Below are positions 17,250 through 25,675 of a stretch of DNA of 42,634 nucleotides, in pieces. The notes beneath the pieces are model-generated. The model saw only the letters and a program-made list of their open reading frames with translations, was not told the origin of the DNA and did no database searches. The position numbers were made by a program, and so were the translations under genes. This DNA comes from Pyxidicoccus fallax. Lineage in GTDB: Bacteria > Myxococcota > Myxococcia > Myxococcales > Myxococcaceae. Each line of letters begins with the position of its first letter. Within the stretch, counting starts at the first letter, position 1. Location: NCBI RefSeq assembly GCF_012933655.1, contig NZ_JABBJJ010000073.1, positions 1-42,634 of the forward strand, read 5' to 3'.

Positions 17250-17325
17250 GGAGGCGCAGGAGGGTCGCAGCCCGTGCCAGATTGCCCCTGGCTTCCGACG
17301 GCGGGTTCGATTCCCGCCGCCTCCA
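17250..17325 (+). other. tRNA-like element (degenerate; UGC loop)
   Basis: In the gene-free stretch 17061-17510, a 76-nt segment folds like a tRNA. GGAGGCG (17250-17256) pairs with CGCCTCC (17318-17324), followed by A17325. A 5-bp stem GCCAG/CTGGC (17276-17280 and 17288-17292) closes a 7-nt loop ATTGCCC with U at position 33 and UGC as the would-be anticodon. The T-arm GCGGG-TTCGATT-CCCGC (17301-17317) is perfect. The D-arm pairs poorly, position 37 is C instead of a purine, and CCA is replaced by CTG. It is more likely a tRNA- or tmRNA-derived relic or attachment site than a working tRNA. Confidence 0.5.
17301..17323 (+). repeat. Left copy of a 23-bp tRNA/tmRNA 3'-end repeat (candidate att site)
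   Basis: The sequence (T-arm GCGGG-TTCGATT-CCCGC plus the acceptor bases CGCCTC) is identical to 19491-19513. It matches the conserved 3' end of bacterial tmRNA and some tRNA genes, a classic target of tyrosine integrases. The two copies lie in the same orientation and bracket the SitA-like toxin and its partner. Confidence 0.75.
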
Positions 17326-17510
17326 CTGTTTTACGCTGTAGCTACGGGGGGTTGGCGGCACCCCTCCATTCGTGTTGCGTGTATGTCGCGCGCCGGAGCA
17401 AAAGGACGGTTCAAGACGGTGACCGCCTCCTCCCGGCTGTCGGAGCTCAGGTGGCGTAGCGCATCGTCATTTCGAGGGTGATACGGAGCATTCACTCTGG
17501 GGGAGCACTC

Positions 17511-18827
17511 ATGAGGGTCTGCGAGGTCGTTGCGCTGCTCCTGCTCGCGACAGGATGCTCAACGACGAGGGTGGTCCACCTCGATACCGGCCAGGGAGCG
17601 CCGATCGTCTACAAGCCGGTCGAGTCCGATCCCGTCGAGATAAGCGAAGAAGAGTTCAAGAGCGCAGTCACGCAGCTTGTGCTCGACATGCAGTTGAACG
17701 TCGCCCTCAACGAAGCAGAGCGAAACGAAGAACGCTCGCTGCTCGCGTCCTCGGGCGGTTACGTCGACGGAGCGCGAGGCAGGAATACGCCCTCGTTACA
17801 CGAGCGAGTCTGCCAACGACAGAGCAACCCGGACGAATGCCTGAGTCTCATCACAGGAGGCTTCACCTTCGGCCCGATGGAACGGCGCATGATGGCGCTT
17901 TACTTCGCCCTCGATACCGTCTGGGAGGGAGTGGAAGAAGCCATCAAGGACCTCGCGAACCCCGTCGCGCTCCGGGCAATGATTACGACGATGATTGGAG
18001 CGGCGCTCGTCATGCTGGTGGCGCCTGAGCCCATCACGAAGTTCGTCGCGATCGCGCTGACGGCGTCCCTTATCGCGTATCTCGGCACCGGCCCCGTGTG
18101 GGACCTGGGCAGGGGCTTCCTGACCCTGTGGGACGAGTCCAGGGACGCAAAGGACTTCGCCGCTCTGGAAGCCGCAGGCCATCGGTTCGGGAAGATTCTC
18201 GGCGAGAACGGGGCACGTGTGCTTATCGTCGTCGCGCTGGCCGTGCTCGGTGGCAAGAATGCCATGGCTTCCCAGGGGCCTCGACTTCCGGGTGCCGCAC
18301 AAGCGGCGCTCCGGGCTCAGGCAGAAGCAGGCTTCCAGTTATCCGCGGCGTTTGCCGGAGAGGTCCAGTCGATTGCCGTCCCCGCTGCTGGCGTGCTGAA
18401 CGTCACTCTCGCGCCCACCGCCGTTGCTGCAATGGCCATGGGGACCGGAAGCGCCAGCAGCTCTGGGGGGAGCACCCCCATTCAGGGAGACCCCGACGGC
18501 GAGGTGCACCACATCTGCACCAACAAGAACGAAGTGTCCGAAGCGTCTGGCGGCCCTTGGACGCCGGTGTTTCAACGCCTGTTCGACCGGGCCGGCATGA
18601 AGCTCAGCGACAGTGCGAATCTCGTGCGCATCAAGGGACACCAGGGGCCTCATCCGCGTGAGTACCACGAGGAGGTGCTTCGCCGAATTACTGAAGCCAT
18701 GAAGGGATGTCGGGGACCCGAAATGTGCCGAGTCAAGTTGGTCGATGAGCTAAGCAGAATCGCACACGAGCTCACCACGGCCGGAACCAGGCTGCGAGAG
18801 ATCATCACGAAGAACTCCGGAGTTTGA
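17511..18827 (+). CDS. SitA-like polymorphic toxin lipoprotein with AHH-type nuclease C-terminus
   Basis: The product is 438 aa from ATG 17511, with GGGGGAG about 6 nt upstream. Signal peptide and lipobox LATGC give lipidated Cys16. The N-terminal part (STTRVVHLDTGQGAPIVY, then PVEISEEEFKSAVTQL) fits the myxobacterial paralogous lipoprotein family TIGR02269, which includes SitA toxins delivered to siblings by outer-membrane exchange. Residues ~160-205 are hydrophobic and may span or cross a membrane. The C-terminal ~110 residues form the toxin: HHICTNKN near 333, then DRAGMKLSDSANLV and KGHQGPHPREYH near 376, the His pattern of AHH/HNH-type nucleases. The partner gene starts 3 bp after the stop. 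Confidence 0.72.
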   Translation: MRVCEVVALLLLATGCSTTRVVHLDTGQGAPIVYKPVESDPVEISEEEFKSAVTQLVLDMQLNVALNEAERNEERSLLASSGGYVDGARGRNTPSLHERVCQRQSNPDECLSLITGGFTFGPMERRMMALYFALDTVWEGVEEAIKDLANPVALRAMITTMIGAALVMLVAPEPITKFVAIALTASLIAYLGTGPVWDLGRGFLTLWDESRDAKDFAALEAAGHRFGKILGENGARVLIVVALAVLGGKNAMASQGPRLPGAAQAALRAQAEAGFQLSAAFAGEVQSIAVPAAGVLNVTLAPTAVAAMAMGTGSASSSGGSTPIQGDPDGEVHHICTNKNEVSEASGGPWTPVFQRLFDRAGMKLSDSANLVRIKGHQGPHPREYHEEVLRRITEAMKGCRGPEMCRVKLVDELSRIAHELTTAGTRLREIITKNSGV

Positions 18828-18830
18828 GGA

Positions 18831-19403
18831 ATGGCAACGCGGTACTTCGATTTGAAGATCGACGTCGATGTAAAGGGGCGCTGGTATCTCGGGGACCCGA
18901 TGGACCTCTCAGGTCGAGAGATTGACGACATTTGGCAGTTCATCGACGGTAGAAAGGTGGAGGACCCAGGGCCCTTGCGAATCCCTCTCTACAGGCCCGG
19001 CCGTCCACTCGATATAGAGTTCGCCGGAGCGGGGCAGGCGCCCATCCTCAGCAGTCGGGCTGCAGCTGTGTTTCGCGAACTTGCCGCCGACGACGTGCAG
19101 CTCTTTCCTGCCGAGGTCGAGGGACAGTCCGAAGCGTTCTATCTTTTGAATGTTGCCCGCACCGCCCGCTGTATCGACGACGCTGCGTGCGAAGAGGCAC
19201 GGCTCTACACTGCGGCCGATGACGCCCCCGACAAAATCGGTCGCTACCATGTCGTTTCAGGCCTCCGAATCGACAAGTCCAAGGTGAGGTACGAGCGCGT
19301 GTTTCGCCTCTGGGGCTGGAGTTCACCAATCATCGTGGACGAGAGCATCAAGGCAGCGCTAGAGCAGGTCGGGATCGTCGGAGGACGGTTCGACGAGGTC
19401 TGA
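18831..19403 (+). CDS. DUF1629 / Imm11-like (MXAN-0049 type) immunity protein
   Basis: The product is 190 aa, soluble, with no signal peptide. It reads RYFDLKIDVDVKGRWYLGDP, PGPLRIPLYRPGRPLDIEF, ISSRAAAVF-type helix (LSSRAAAVFRELAADDVQLF), then LLNVARTARCIDDA. This is the pattern of the DUF1629 family, described as immunity proteins of myxobacterial polymorphic toxins. It lies 3 bp after the SitA-like gene and should protect the producer and its kin from the AHH-type nuclease. The right tRNA-like repeat follows 88 bp downstream of its stop. Confidence 0.75.
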   Translation: MATRYFDLKIDVDVKGRWYLGDPMDLSGREIDDIWQFIDGRKVEDPGPLRIPLYRPGRPLDIEFAGAGQAPILSSRAAAVFRELAADDVQLFPAEVEGQSEAFYLLNVARTARCIDDAACEEARLYTAADDAPDKIGRYHVVSGLRIDKSKVRYERVFRLWGWSSPIIVDESIKAALEQVGIVGGRFDEV

Positions 19404-19490
19404 GCAGGGGAGCGCGGTGGGATAGCTGAGTCAGTCCGGGCGGTTACGAGGCAGGTGCGCGACTCTGCTGGGGTTTTCGCACCGCCGGAC

Positions 19491-19513
19491 GCGGGTTCGA
19501 TTCCCGCCGCCTC
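19491..19513 (+). repeat. Right copy of the 23-bp tRNA/tmRNA 3'-end repeat
   Basis: It is identical to 17301-17323 and again preceded by GAC/ACG-type bases (GGAC here, as in tmRNA). A GAGGC at 19448-19452 could pair with GCCTC at 19509-19513, but the span (66 nt) is too short for a tRNA. A perfect 6-bp hairpin GGTGCG/CGCACC lies between them. It ends one base before the stop codon of the next minus-strand gene. Confidence 0.75.
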
Positions 19514-19514
19514 A

Positions 19515-19889
19515 CTACCGAAAGTCGAGGGGGTTCGCGCGCCGGCCGTCGAGCACGTCGAGCAGCGCATCGAACGACGCGGCGAGCGGTGCGAGTTCGA
19601 CGGTGGCGTCGTGCCTCCAGCCGAAGACCCGGCCGTCCCGCGCGATCAGCACGAGATCGCCGTCGTTTCCGAACACCGAGATCATGTCCGCGTAGGGCGC
19701 GTCCTCGGGCCGTTGCGCCGACCCACGTTTCTCGAAGTACGCGCGCCACTCGGCGCCGGCCGGCCGCATCGTCTCGAGCCAGCCCGGATCCACGCCCGAC
19801 TGCTTCCGCACCTCGGCTTCATAGGTCTCCATCTCCGAGCGCGGGGTGCCTAGCTTGCGCGCGAGACGCCTGGCGGGAGATTCTCTCAT
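19515..19889 (-). CDS. Small SUKH-like protein, possible immunity protein
   Basis: The product is 124 aa, soluble. The C-terminal part (MISVFGNDGDLVLIARDGRVFGW, then a Leu-rich helix LAASFDALLDVL) recalls the end of SMI1/KNR4 (SUKH) proteins, a superfamily full of toxin-immunity members. The usual N-terminal 'LP-x-x-Y/F-x-x-F' helix is not clear, so the assignment is tentative. Its stop codon abuts the right tRNA-like repeat, as if the repeat had recombined next to it. Third codon positions are GC-rich, unlike the 13-19 kb island genes. Confidence 0.55.
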   Translation of the reverse strand: MRESPARRLARKLGTPRSEMETYEAEVRKQSGVDPGWLETMRPAGAEWRAYFEKRGSAQRPEDAPYADMISVFGNDGDLVLIARDGRVFGWRHDATVELAPLAASFDALLDVLDGRRANPLDFR

Positions 19890-20015
19890 GCACGCACGAT
19901 GACAATGCTGGGATCGATTCGGGTTTCGAAATCAGCACGCGATAGACCATCCCTGGGGAGCATTGCGTGGCGCGCCGCTGTTTCCCCGTCGAGGACGTGT
20001 GATACGAACGCGCGC

Positions 20016-20185
20016 ATGACGAACATCGACCAGTTCCTCGACTTTGTGCGCAAAGCGATGGTGATTGGCTGCTGCTCGAGCGCGACGGTGCCATCTGGCT
20101 TTGGAGCCACGAGATCCCGATGGACGACGCGCCGGTCCACTCGACATGGGCGATGCAACGCCGTTTCTCGACGAGATTTTCTTGA
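20016..20185 (+). pseudogene. Frameshifted small gene next to the toxin-immunity island
   Basis: An ATG at 20016 opens MTNIDQFLDFVRKA. At about 20058 the likely continuation moves to another frame, which reads DWLLLERDGAIWLWSHEIP and MDDAPVHSTWAMQRRF, ending at a TGA at 20183-20185. One extra G (GCG-GAT-GGT-GAT) would restore a single frame. The neighbouring frame after ~20155 (FLDEIFLIARRNRVRDAE) also looks coding, so there may be a second shift. It is probably a decayed immunity-type gene; the family is not recognised. Confidence 0.5.
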
Positions 20186-20522
20186 TCGCCAGGCGCAATC
20201 GCGTGCGCGACGCCGAGGATCCGCGATCGTTTGCGGCCCCCAGGAAAGCCGAAGAACCGCCGTTACGGGCCGCGACGAAGCAGGCGGTCCCTCGACCATG
20301 CGCCTCCGGCAATTGCTCGACCGGGAGGGCCACGAAGCCGCCGAAGGACGAGGCATCAGGGCTGGGGCCAGCAGGATGGAGTCCATCGTCCAGCTGGTGT
20401 CGCAGCCCGGTGCGGCGTGGAGTTGGGGCGCGGCGCCACGGGTGGGCTCCGGGCGAGGGCGAGCTTCCTCAGGGCGTCTGCTCTCATCTACGCGGGACGA
20501 AGGAGGGGGTCGCCGTCCGCAC
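20186..20522. other. Gap with no supported gene
   Basis: Translations in all frames are Arg/Pro/Ser-rich and without domains. The first ~60 bp may belong to the decayed gene at 20016. Nothing else is recognised before the CHAT gene stop. Confidence 0.4.
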
Positions 20523-23500
20523 CTACCTCCCACCGCAGAGCGCGGGCTGCCTGTGACGCGTCTCCTGGAAACCGGGCGTGGGCAAGCGCAGGGGCGTCTC
20601 CCGGCCCAGGGCGAGGAAGGGGGCCCAGTAGTGGGGGTGAGGCCGTGCCAGCCGCAATGCGCGCATGGCCTCGCGCAGCGCCGTGGCGCGACCCTGACCT
20701 GACAACAGGTTCGAGTAGTAGGCCTCCATCAGCTCGCGTGTCGCCTCGTCGTTCACCTTCCAGAGGCTCATCACCACTGTCTCCGCGCCCGCGACGAGGA
20801 AGGCTCGGTGCAGCCCGTACACGCCCTGGCCGAGTTTGACGTCGCCTCGCCCGGTGTCGCACGCGGAGAGGACGACGAGCTGGGTGCCCCACAGATTGAG
20901 GCCCGCCAGTTCCAGCGCCGTCACCAGCCCACTGTCAGGCGCAGGGGACGCGGGATTGGCGCCTTGGGGCACCGGGGCGCCCGCCCCGGCCAGGACGAGT
21001 CCGGAGCGCAGCAGGGGGCTCGGAGGGCTGGGGGCCCGAGCGTTCTCGTTCAGTGCACCGAAGCTGACGACCGCGCGCGCATCCGGGGGCGCGGCCCCCT
21101 CATCCAGGAAGAAGCCATGCGTGGCCAGATGGAGGATACCCGGAGGAGACAGCTGTAGCAGCCGAGACCTGGAGGCCTCGGGACCGAGGAAGAGCTGGGC
21201 CTGCGGGATCAGGCGTTGGATGGCCTCGGCTTCCTGGCGGGAGCCTGGAAGGGGAGTCGGGGCCCAGGCTCGCCGTGTCAGGTCCGCGCGCAGCGTCGAG
21301 AGGTGCTCGCCGGTCAGCGAGGGCATGTCGCTCAGGAGCGCTTCCTCCCTGGCGGAGGGGAGGGCGGAAAGGGGCGTGTTGAAGTCAGGATCCGCGAGGA
21401 CGACCACGGAGTCAGGGGGGGCATTCTCCCGTGAGCGAGGCAGCAGGTGCTTGCCGGAAGGCAGATAGGTGAAGTCGAAGTCATCCACGAGGAACCGGCG
21501 GCCGTCGTCCAGGGCGGCAAAGGGCACCAGGGCGAGCTGGCCATCCGGCGAGAGGAAGAGGCGGCGGGTCGTGCCCAGGAGTGGACGGAGGGATTGGAAG
21601 GCAAGCTGGTAGAGCGCCTGCGCCGGAGCCCGGAAGTCCGCGTCACGATTGGCCAGTGCGTCACGCAGGCGCAGGGCGGCGGCGTCAATGGGCTCGGCGG
21701 GTCCCAGGTCCTGGAAGCGGATGGTGGCGTCCGGGAAGAGCACCAGCGCCAGATAGCGTAGCGGGCGGGAGCCCTGGCCAGCGGACGTGCCGGGCCTGGG
21801 CACGAGCGGGAGGTCCACGTAGGAGATGAATTCGACGAGGGCTCCGTCCCTGGGCAGCGCCGCGGCGACCCGGTCGACAATCTCGTCGGGGGGCGGTAGC
21901 GCGGCCAGCTCGCGAAGGGGGGCGGAGCGCCTGGCCAGGTCTGTTTCGAGGGTCGCGGCCTGCTCGGCCAGCTTTTCGAGACGCTGCTCGTGGGCTTTCA
22001 TGGAAAGCGCTCCGGGGCCCTGGAGGGAGAGCTGGGCCAGCTGGGTGCGCAACTCCTGCAGTCGCTCGAGGGTGGCGCGATCCCCGGTGCCCAGGCTCCG
22101 GTAGATGGTGCGGGAGATATGGGCGCTCTCCTCAACGGAGCGTCCCTTGAGCAGGAGGGCAGCGGCGAGGGTCAGGCGTCTGACGTCGGCGTTGTCGGGA
22201 TGGGTGCGCAGCAGTGCATAGAGCCGTTCCTCGTCGGTGCGGAGGTGCTGAAGGAAGCGGGCCATGTGCGCCTCGGAGAAGCCGAGTGCCTCCAGGCGCA
22301 GGCGCTGCTCGGAAATGGCAAACGCGCGCGTCAACAGCGGCAGGGCCTCGGCAAGGCGATGCTGGGCCAGATGGGCCACCGCGAGCTGGTTGAGCGTTTC
22401 GACGTTGTGGGGACTGTTCTTGCCGAAGGTCGCTTCCCGAATGGCGAGCCCACGCGCATAGAGACGCCTGGCCCTGCCATATGACTCCTGAGCCGAATAG
22501 AGGTTGGCAAGGTCGTGCAGCGCCTCGGCGACGTCGGGGTCCTTCCCGCCAAAGGCCGCTTCCAGGATGGCCAGTGCGCGCCGGAGAAGCGGCTCGGCGC
22601 GAGCGAGCTGCCCCTGGGCCAGATAGAGGTTGCCCAGCTTGCTGAGCGGAATGGCGTAGTAGGGATTGCTCCTGCTGGAGATCGCCTCCCAGCTCGCCAG
22701 CGCGCGCAAGAAGAGCGGCTCGGCGCGTGCGAAAAGTCCCTGGGCCATGTAGAGAGTGCCGAGATTGCCGAGCGCGAGTGCGACTGGGCCGCTCTTCTCG
22801 CCGAAGGTGGCTTGCCGGATGGCCAGCCCACGCTCGAGGAGCGGCTCGGCACGAGCGTACAACCCTTGAGCCAGATAGAGATTGCCGAGTCTGAGCGCCG
22901 GGGCGGCGACGAGGAAGTGGCTCTTGCCAAGGGCCGCTTCCCAGATGGCCAGCGCGCGCAAGAAGAGCGGCTCGGCCCGGCTGTACAAACCCTGGAGTTC
23001 GTACGTCGCCGCGAGTCGATAGAGCGTGTCCGCGATGAGCGGATGGTGCTCGCCGACGGCCGCTTCCTGAACGGCCAGGGTGCGTTCGTAGAACAGTTCG
23101 GCACGCGCGAACGCGCTCCGGAGCAGGTTGAGCCCCGCAACCGCGATGAGCAACTCCGTGACGTTGGGAGGGTTCTGCTCGATGGCCGCTTCCCAGATGG
23201 CCAGCGCACGCACCTCGAGCGGCTCGGCACGAGCGGACAACCCCCGAGACCGATAGAGATTGGCGAGCCCCCAGAGCGAGGCCGCGACATTCGGATGGTT
23301 CTTGCCGAGGGCCGCTTCCCGAATGGCCAGCGCGCGCACGAAGAGCGGCTCCGCGCGAGCGGAAAATCCCTGGTGCTGGTAGCGCCAGGCGAGGTCGTCG
23401 AGCGTCTGGGCGACGTCCGGATGGTTCTTGCCGTGGGTCGCTTCCTGAATGGCCAGTGCGCGCAGGAAGAGCGGTCCCGCACGAGCGTACGAGGCTTGTC

Positions 23501-24008
23501 TCTGATAGAGCCTGGCGAGGTTGTTGAGAGACTCGGCAACGAGGGGATGGTTCTCGCCGAAAGCCGCTTTCCGGATGGCCAGCGCCCGCGTGTAGAGCGA
23601 CTCGGCACGCTCGTAGAATCCCTGGGCCGGGTAGAGGTTGGCGAGGTGGGTGAGCGTCTGCGCGATATCCGGGGAGTTTTCGCCCAGGGCCGCTTCCTGG
23701 ATGGCCAGTGCGCGCAGGAGGAGCGGTTCGGCCCTGGCGGGGTTGCCCTGACGCAGATGATACGAGCCGAGCAGGCCCAGACTCCTGGCGACGTCTGGAT
23801 GGGTGACTCCGAGTACCGCCTCCCGCAGTGCCAGCGCGTGCTCGCCCCGCGCGATGGCATCAGCGTACCTGCCCGAATCCCAGAGCGTGTTCGCCTCGTC
23901 GAAGGCTGTCTGCGCCTCCCGCAGCCGCGCCTCCGGTAGTTCCTCCCCGGTCGCCGCTCTTGCGGCGCAGCACAGGGCCACCACCACGAGCCACCCGCGA
24001 AGCAGCAT
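20523..24008 (-). CDS. Secreted TPR-CHAT protein (caspase-like fold)
   Basis: The product is 1161 aa. I chose ATG 24008 because it is followed by a signal peptide (MLLRGWLVVVALCCAARAATG) and preceded by GGGGGGG; a start 30 bp earlier would bury it. Residues ~60-620 hold about 12 kinesin-light-chain-like TPR units of 42 residues, each with ARAEPL..RALAI.EAA.G..HP. A coiled linker follows. The C-terminal ~300 residues are a CHAT domain: His in HLATHGFF and Cys in VVLSACDTG, the dyad of caspase-like peptidases (separase/gingipain clan). It ends HPHYWAPFLALG. CHAT proteins often serve as proteases switched on by a partner; the target is unknown. An export signal is notable, since many CHAT effectors are cytoplasmic. 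Confidence 0.9.
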   Translation of the reverse strand: MLLRGWLVVVALCCAARAATGEELPEARLREAQTAFDEANTLWDSGRYADAIARGEHALALREAVLGVTHPDVARSLGLLGSYHLRQGNPARAEPLLLRALAIQEAALGENSPDIAQTLTHLANLYPAQGFYERAESLYTRALAIRKAAFGENHPLVAESLNNLARLYQRQASYARAGPLFLRALAIQEATHGKNHPDVAQTLDDLAWRYQHQGFSARAEPLFVRALAIREAALGKNHPNVAASLWGLANLYRSRGLSARAEPLEVRALAIWEAAIEQNPPNVTELLIAVAGLNLLRSAFARAELFYERTLAVQEAAVGEHHPLIADTLYRLAATYELQGLYSRAEPLFLRALAIWEAALGKSHFLVAAPALRLGNLYLAQGLYARAEPLLERGLAIRQATFGEKSGPVALALGNLGTLYMAQGLFARAEPLFLRALASWEAISSRSNPYYAIPLSKLGNLYLAQGQLARAEPLLRRALAILEAAFGGKDPDVAEALHDLANLYSAQESYGRARRLYARGLAIREATFGKNSPHNVETLNQLAVAHLAQHRLAEALPLLTRAFAISEQRLRLEALGFSEAHMARFLQHLRTDEERLYALLRTHPDNADVRRLTLAAALLLKGRSVEESAHISRTIYRSLGTGDRATLERLQELRTQLAQLSLQGPGALSMKAHEQRLEKLAEQAATLETDLARRSAPLRELAALPPPDEIVDRVAAALPRDGALVEFISYVDLPLVPRPGTSAGQGSRPLRYLALVLFPDATIRFQDLGPAEPIDAAALRLRDALANRDADFRAPAQALYQLAFQSLRPLLGTTRRLFLSPDGQLALVPFAALDDGRRFLVDDFDFTYLPSGKHLLPRSRENAPPDSVVVLADPDFNTPLSALPSAREEALLSDMPSLTGEHLSTLRADLTRRAWAPTPLPGSRQEAEAIQRLIPQAQLFLGPEASRSRLLQLSPPGILHLATHGFFLDEGAAPPDARAVVSFGALNENARAPSPPSPLLRSGLVLAGAGAPVPQGANPASPAPDSGLVTALELAGLNLWGTQLVVLSACDTGRGDVKLGQGVYGLHRAFLVAGAETVVMSLWKVNDEATRELMEAYYSNLLSGQGRATALREAMRALRLARPHPHYWAPFLALGRETPLRLPTPGFQETRHRQPALCGGR

Positions 24009-24223
24009 GTCCCCCCCTTTGGGCCCGGAGAGCGTCATTCCCCATCGCCCATCAGCTGAAAACCACGCTGAAATGGAGCACAGGAGAAAGCAGAGGGGAC
24101 GAGGGGCTCAATCCCCCCGCGCGCCAGGCTCAGACCTCGTGAAGGGTTCCGAACAGAGCCCTTACAAGCCACTGGAGCCGGCGAGACCGTGTGAGCTTGC
24201 TCGGGTTTCCTGCGCGGAATCCC

Positions 24224-24252
24224 TCTCCCTCCGGCGATAGGCCGGAGGGAGA
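24224..24252 (-). terminator. Strong hairpin after the metalloprotease gene
   Basis: A perfect 12-bp stem (TCTCCCTCCGGC at 24224-24235 and its complement at 24241-24252) with a 5-nt loop lies 44 bp past the stop of the minus-strand metalloprotease and ~215 bp before the CHAT gene start. It lacks a T-run but is the most stable hairpin in the gap and the likely transcription terminator. Confidence 0.6.
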
Positions 24253-24295
24253 AGCACGTGCGAGTCCGCGGCTCAACGCGTGATGCTCGGAAGTC

Positions 24296-25501
24296 TCACT
24301 GTCCGCCCGTGTTCGAGGTCCAGAGCGGCGTGACGCCGGTGCTATTGTAGACGACGAGGTTGCCGTCGTTCTGGATGGCCAGATAGGCGCCCGCATTCCC
24401 GTAGGTGTTGCTGTGCCAGAGGTGAGCGCCGACAGTCGGGGTCGAGGTGCTGTAGAGGACGAAGTTGCCATCGTCCTGCATCCAGGCCGAGCGCCCATTC
24501 GTGTTCCAGGTGGCTGTCGACCACAGGGCCCCCTGGCCGTTCCGGTAATGGACCAGGTTCCCGTCGCCCTGCATGACGAGCGTGAACCGGCCATCGCTCG
24601 ACGTGAGGCTCTGGCCGGTTTGGAGCGACTGCCCCGCCAGGAGCGCGACGGGGTAGATGGCCCTGACGCCGACCGCATCCGTCGCGGTCAGGTTGAGGTC
24701 GCCGATGTTCGTGCCATTGCACTGCGGATAGTGCATGACCGAGGCCGAGTCATAGGCGGTAATCGCCCGCCAGTAGGGGTCTGACTCATCCGGGCACGCG
24801 CCCCCCGCCTCGGGGCGGATGTGCTCGTGGCGGAAACCGAGCGCGTGTCCAAGCTCGTGCCGCAGCACGCCGGTGAGCGTCCAGGGGGAGATGTTCCCGA
24901 AAGAGCTGGTGTCGATCAGGATCTCACGGGCGTAGCGGGGATCGGGCGGGAAGAAGGCGCGGGCCAGGTAGGGCTGGTTTGCCACCATGCGCACATTGAA
25001 GACGACATTGGTGGTGTTGTCGCAGCTGGAGTCCAGCGAGGAGGCGTGGACGAACTGGAGGTTCGCGCCGGTGTTCTTCCAGGCGTTGGCGGCGGCGGTC
25101 ATCGCGCTCACCACCCTGGCGTAGTTACCGCCGAAGCTGGTCGAGCTGATGCAGTAGGTGAGGTTGCGCGCCGCGGGGATGCTCCAGCGGTTGGCCCACC
25201 CGGGGATGTCGAGGAGGGTGAGGGGCTGCCGGGTGGTGCCCAGGTTCTCCTGCTCATTCGCGAGAACCGCCTTGCCGCTCATCCGCTCATAGAACTCGCG
25301 CAGGCGGTCCTCGTTCAGGATAGGCTCGTCACCGTTGACGATGAAGATGCCCGTGTCAGGCTCCTGGTAGACCTGGGCGCGGAACTCTTCCCATGTCTGT
25401 TGTTGAGTCGACTCTTGCCGCGGCTCGCCCTCGCACGCCGCGAGGCAGAGCATCGAGACGGCAGAAGCACGAACAGCCACATTGCGAATGTTGAGGTGCA
25501 T
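24296..25501 (-). CDS. Astacin-like metalloprotease lipoprotein with bulb-type lectin domain
   Basis: The product is 401 aa from ATG 25501, with GGGAG about 6 nt upstream. Lipobox CLAAC gives lipidated Cys23. The zinc-binding motif HELGHALGFRH (215-225), followed by E, and the Met-turn SVMHY (254-258) mark a metzincin of the astacin/M12A-like kind. Residues ~286-401 form a bulb-type mannose-binding lectin domain with three motifs of the Q-x-D-x-N-x-V-x-Y kind (QGDGNLVHY, QDDGNFVLY, QNDGNLVVY). It probably degrades protein while held to mannose-containing glycans at the cell surface or on prey. It lies between the CHAT gene and a broken copy of the CHAT 3' end. Confidence 0.9.
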   Translation of the reverse strand: MHLNIRNVAVRASAVSMLCLAACEGEPRQESTQQQTWEEFRAQVYQEPDTGIFIVNGDEPILNEDRLREFYERMSGKAVLANEQENLGTTRQPLTLLDIPGWANRWSIPAARNLTYCISSTSFGGNYARVVSAMTAAANAWKNTGANLQFVHASSLDSSCDNTTNVVFNVRMVANQPYLARAFFPPDPRYAREILIDTSSFGNISPWTLTGVLRHELGHALGFRHEHIRPEAGGACPDESDPYWRAITAYDSASVMHYPQCNGTNIGDLNLTATDAVGVRAIYPVALLAGQSLQTGQSLTSSDGRFTLVMQGDGNLVHYRNGQGALWSTATWNTNGRSAWMQDDGNFVLYSTSTPTVGAHLWHSNTYGNAGAYLAIQNDGNLVVYNSTGVTPLWTSNTGGQ

Positions 25502-25675
25502 GGTTCTCCCAGGCTGAATTGCCATTGGAGGGCCGAGAAATGCCCTCCGCACGAGTAGAGCCGATAAATGGAAAATCGATGCAGCCAATCCGCGGGCGGA
25601 TGAGCGACGGCTTCTCGTCGTCCATGACGTTAGTGGCTTTCCCGTACTCGAAGTTGATTCCGCGGCATCTGGCTC

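Noticed and set aside
17250..17325. A functional tRNA-Ala gene
   Set aside because: The D-arm pairs poorly, position 37 is not a purine and CCA is not encoded, so I list it only as tRNA-like.
22515..23939. A 474-codon plus-strand frame with repeats
   Set aside because: The repeats mirror the TPR units of the CHAT gene on the other strand.
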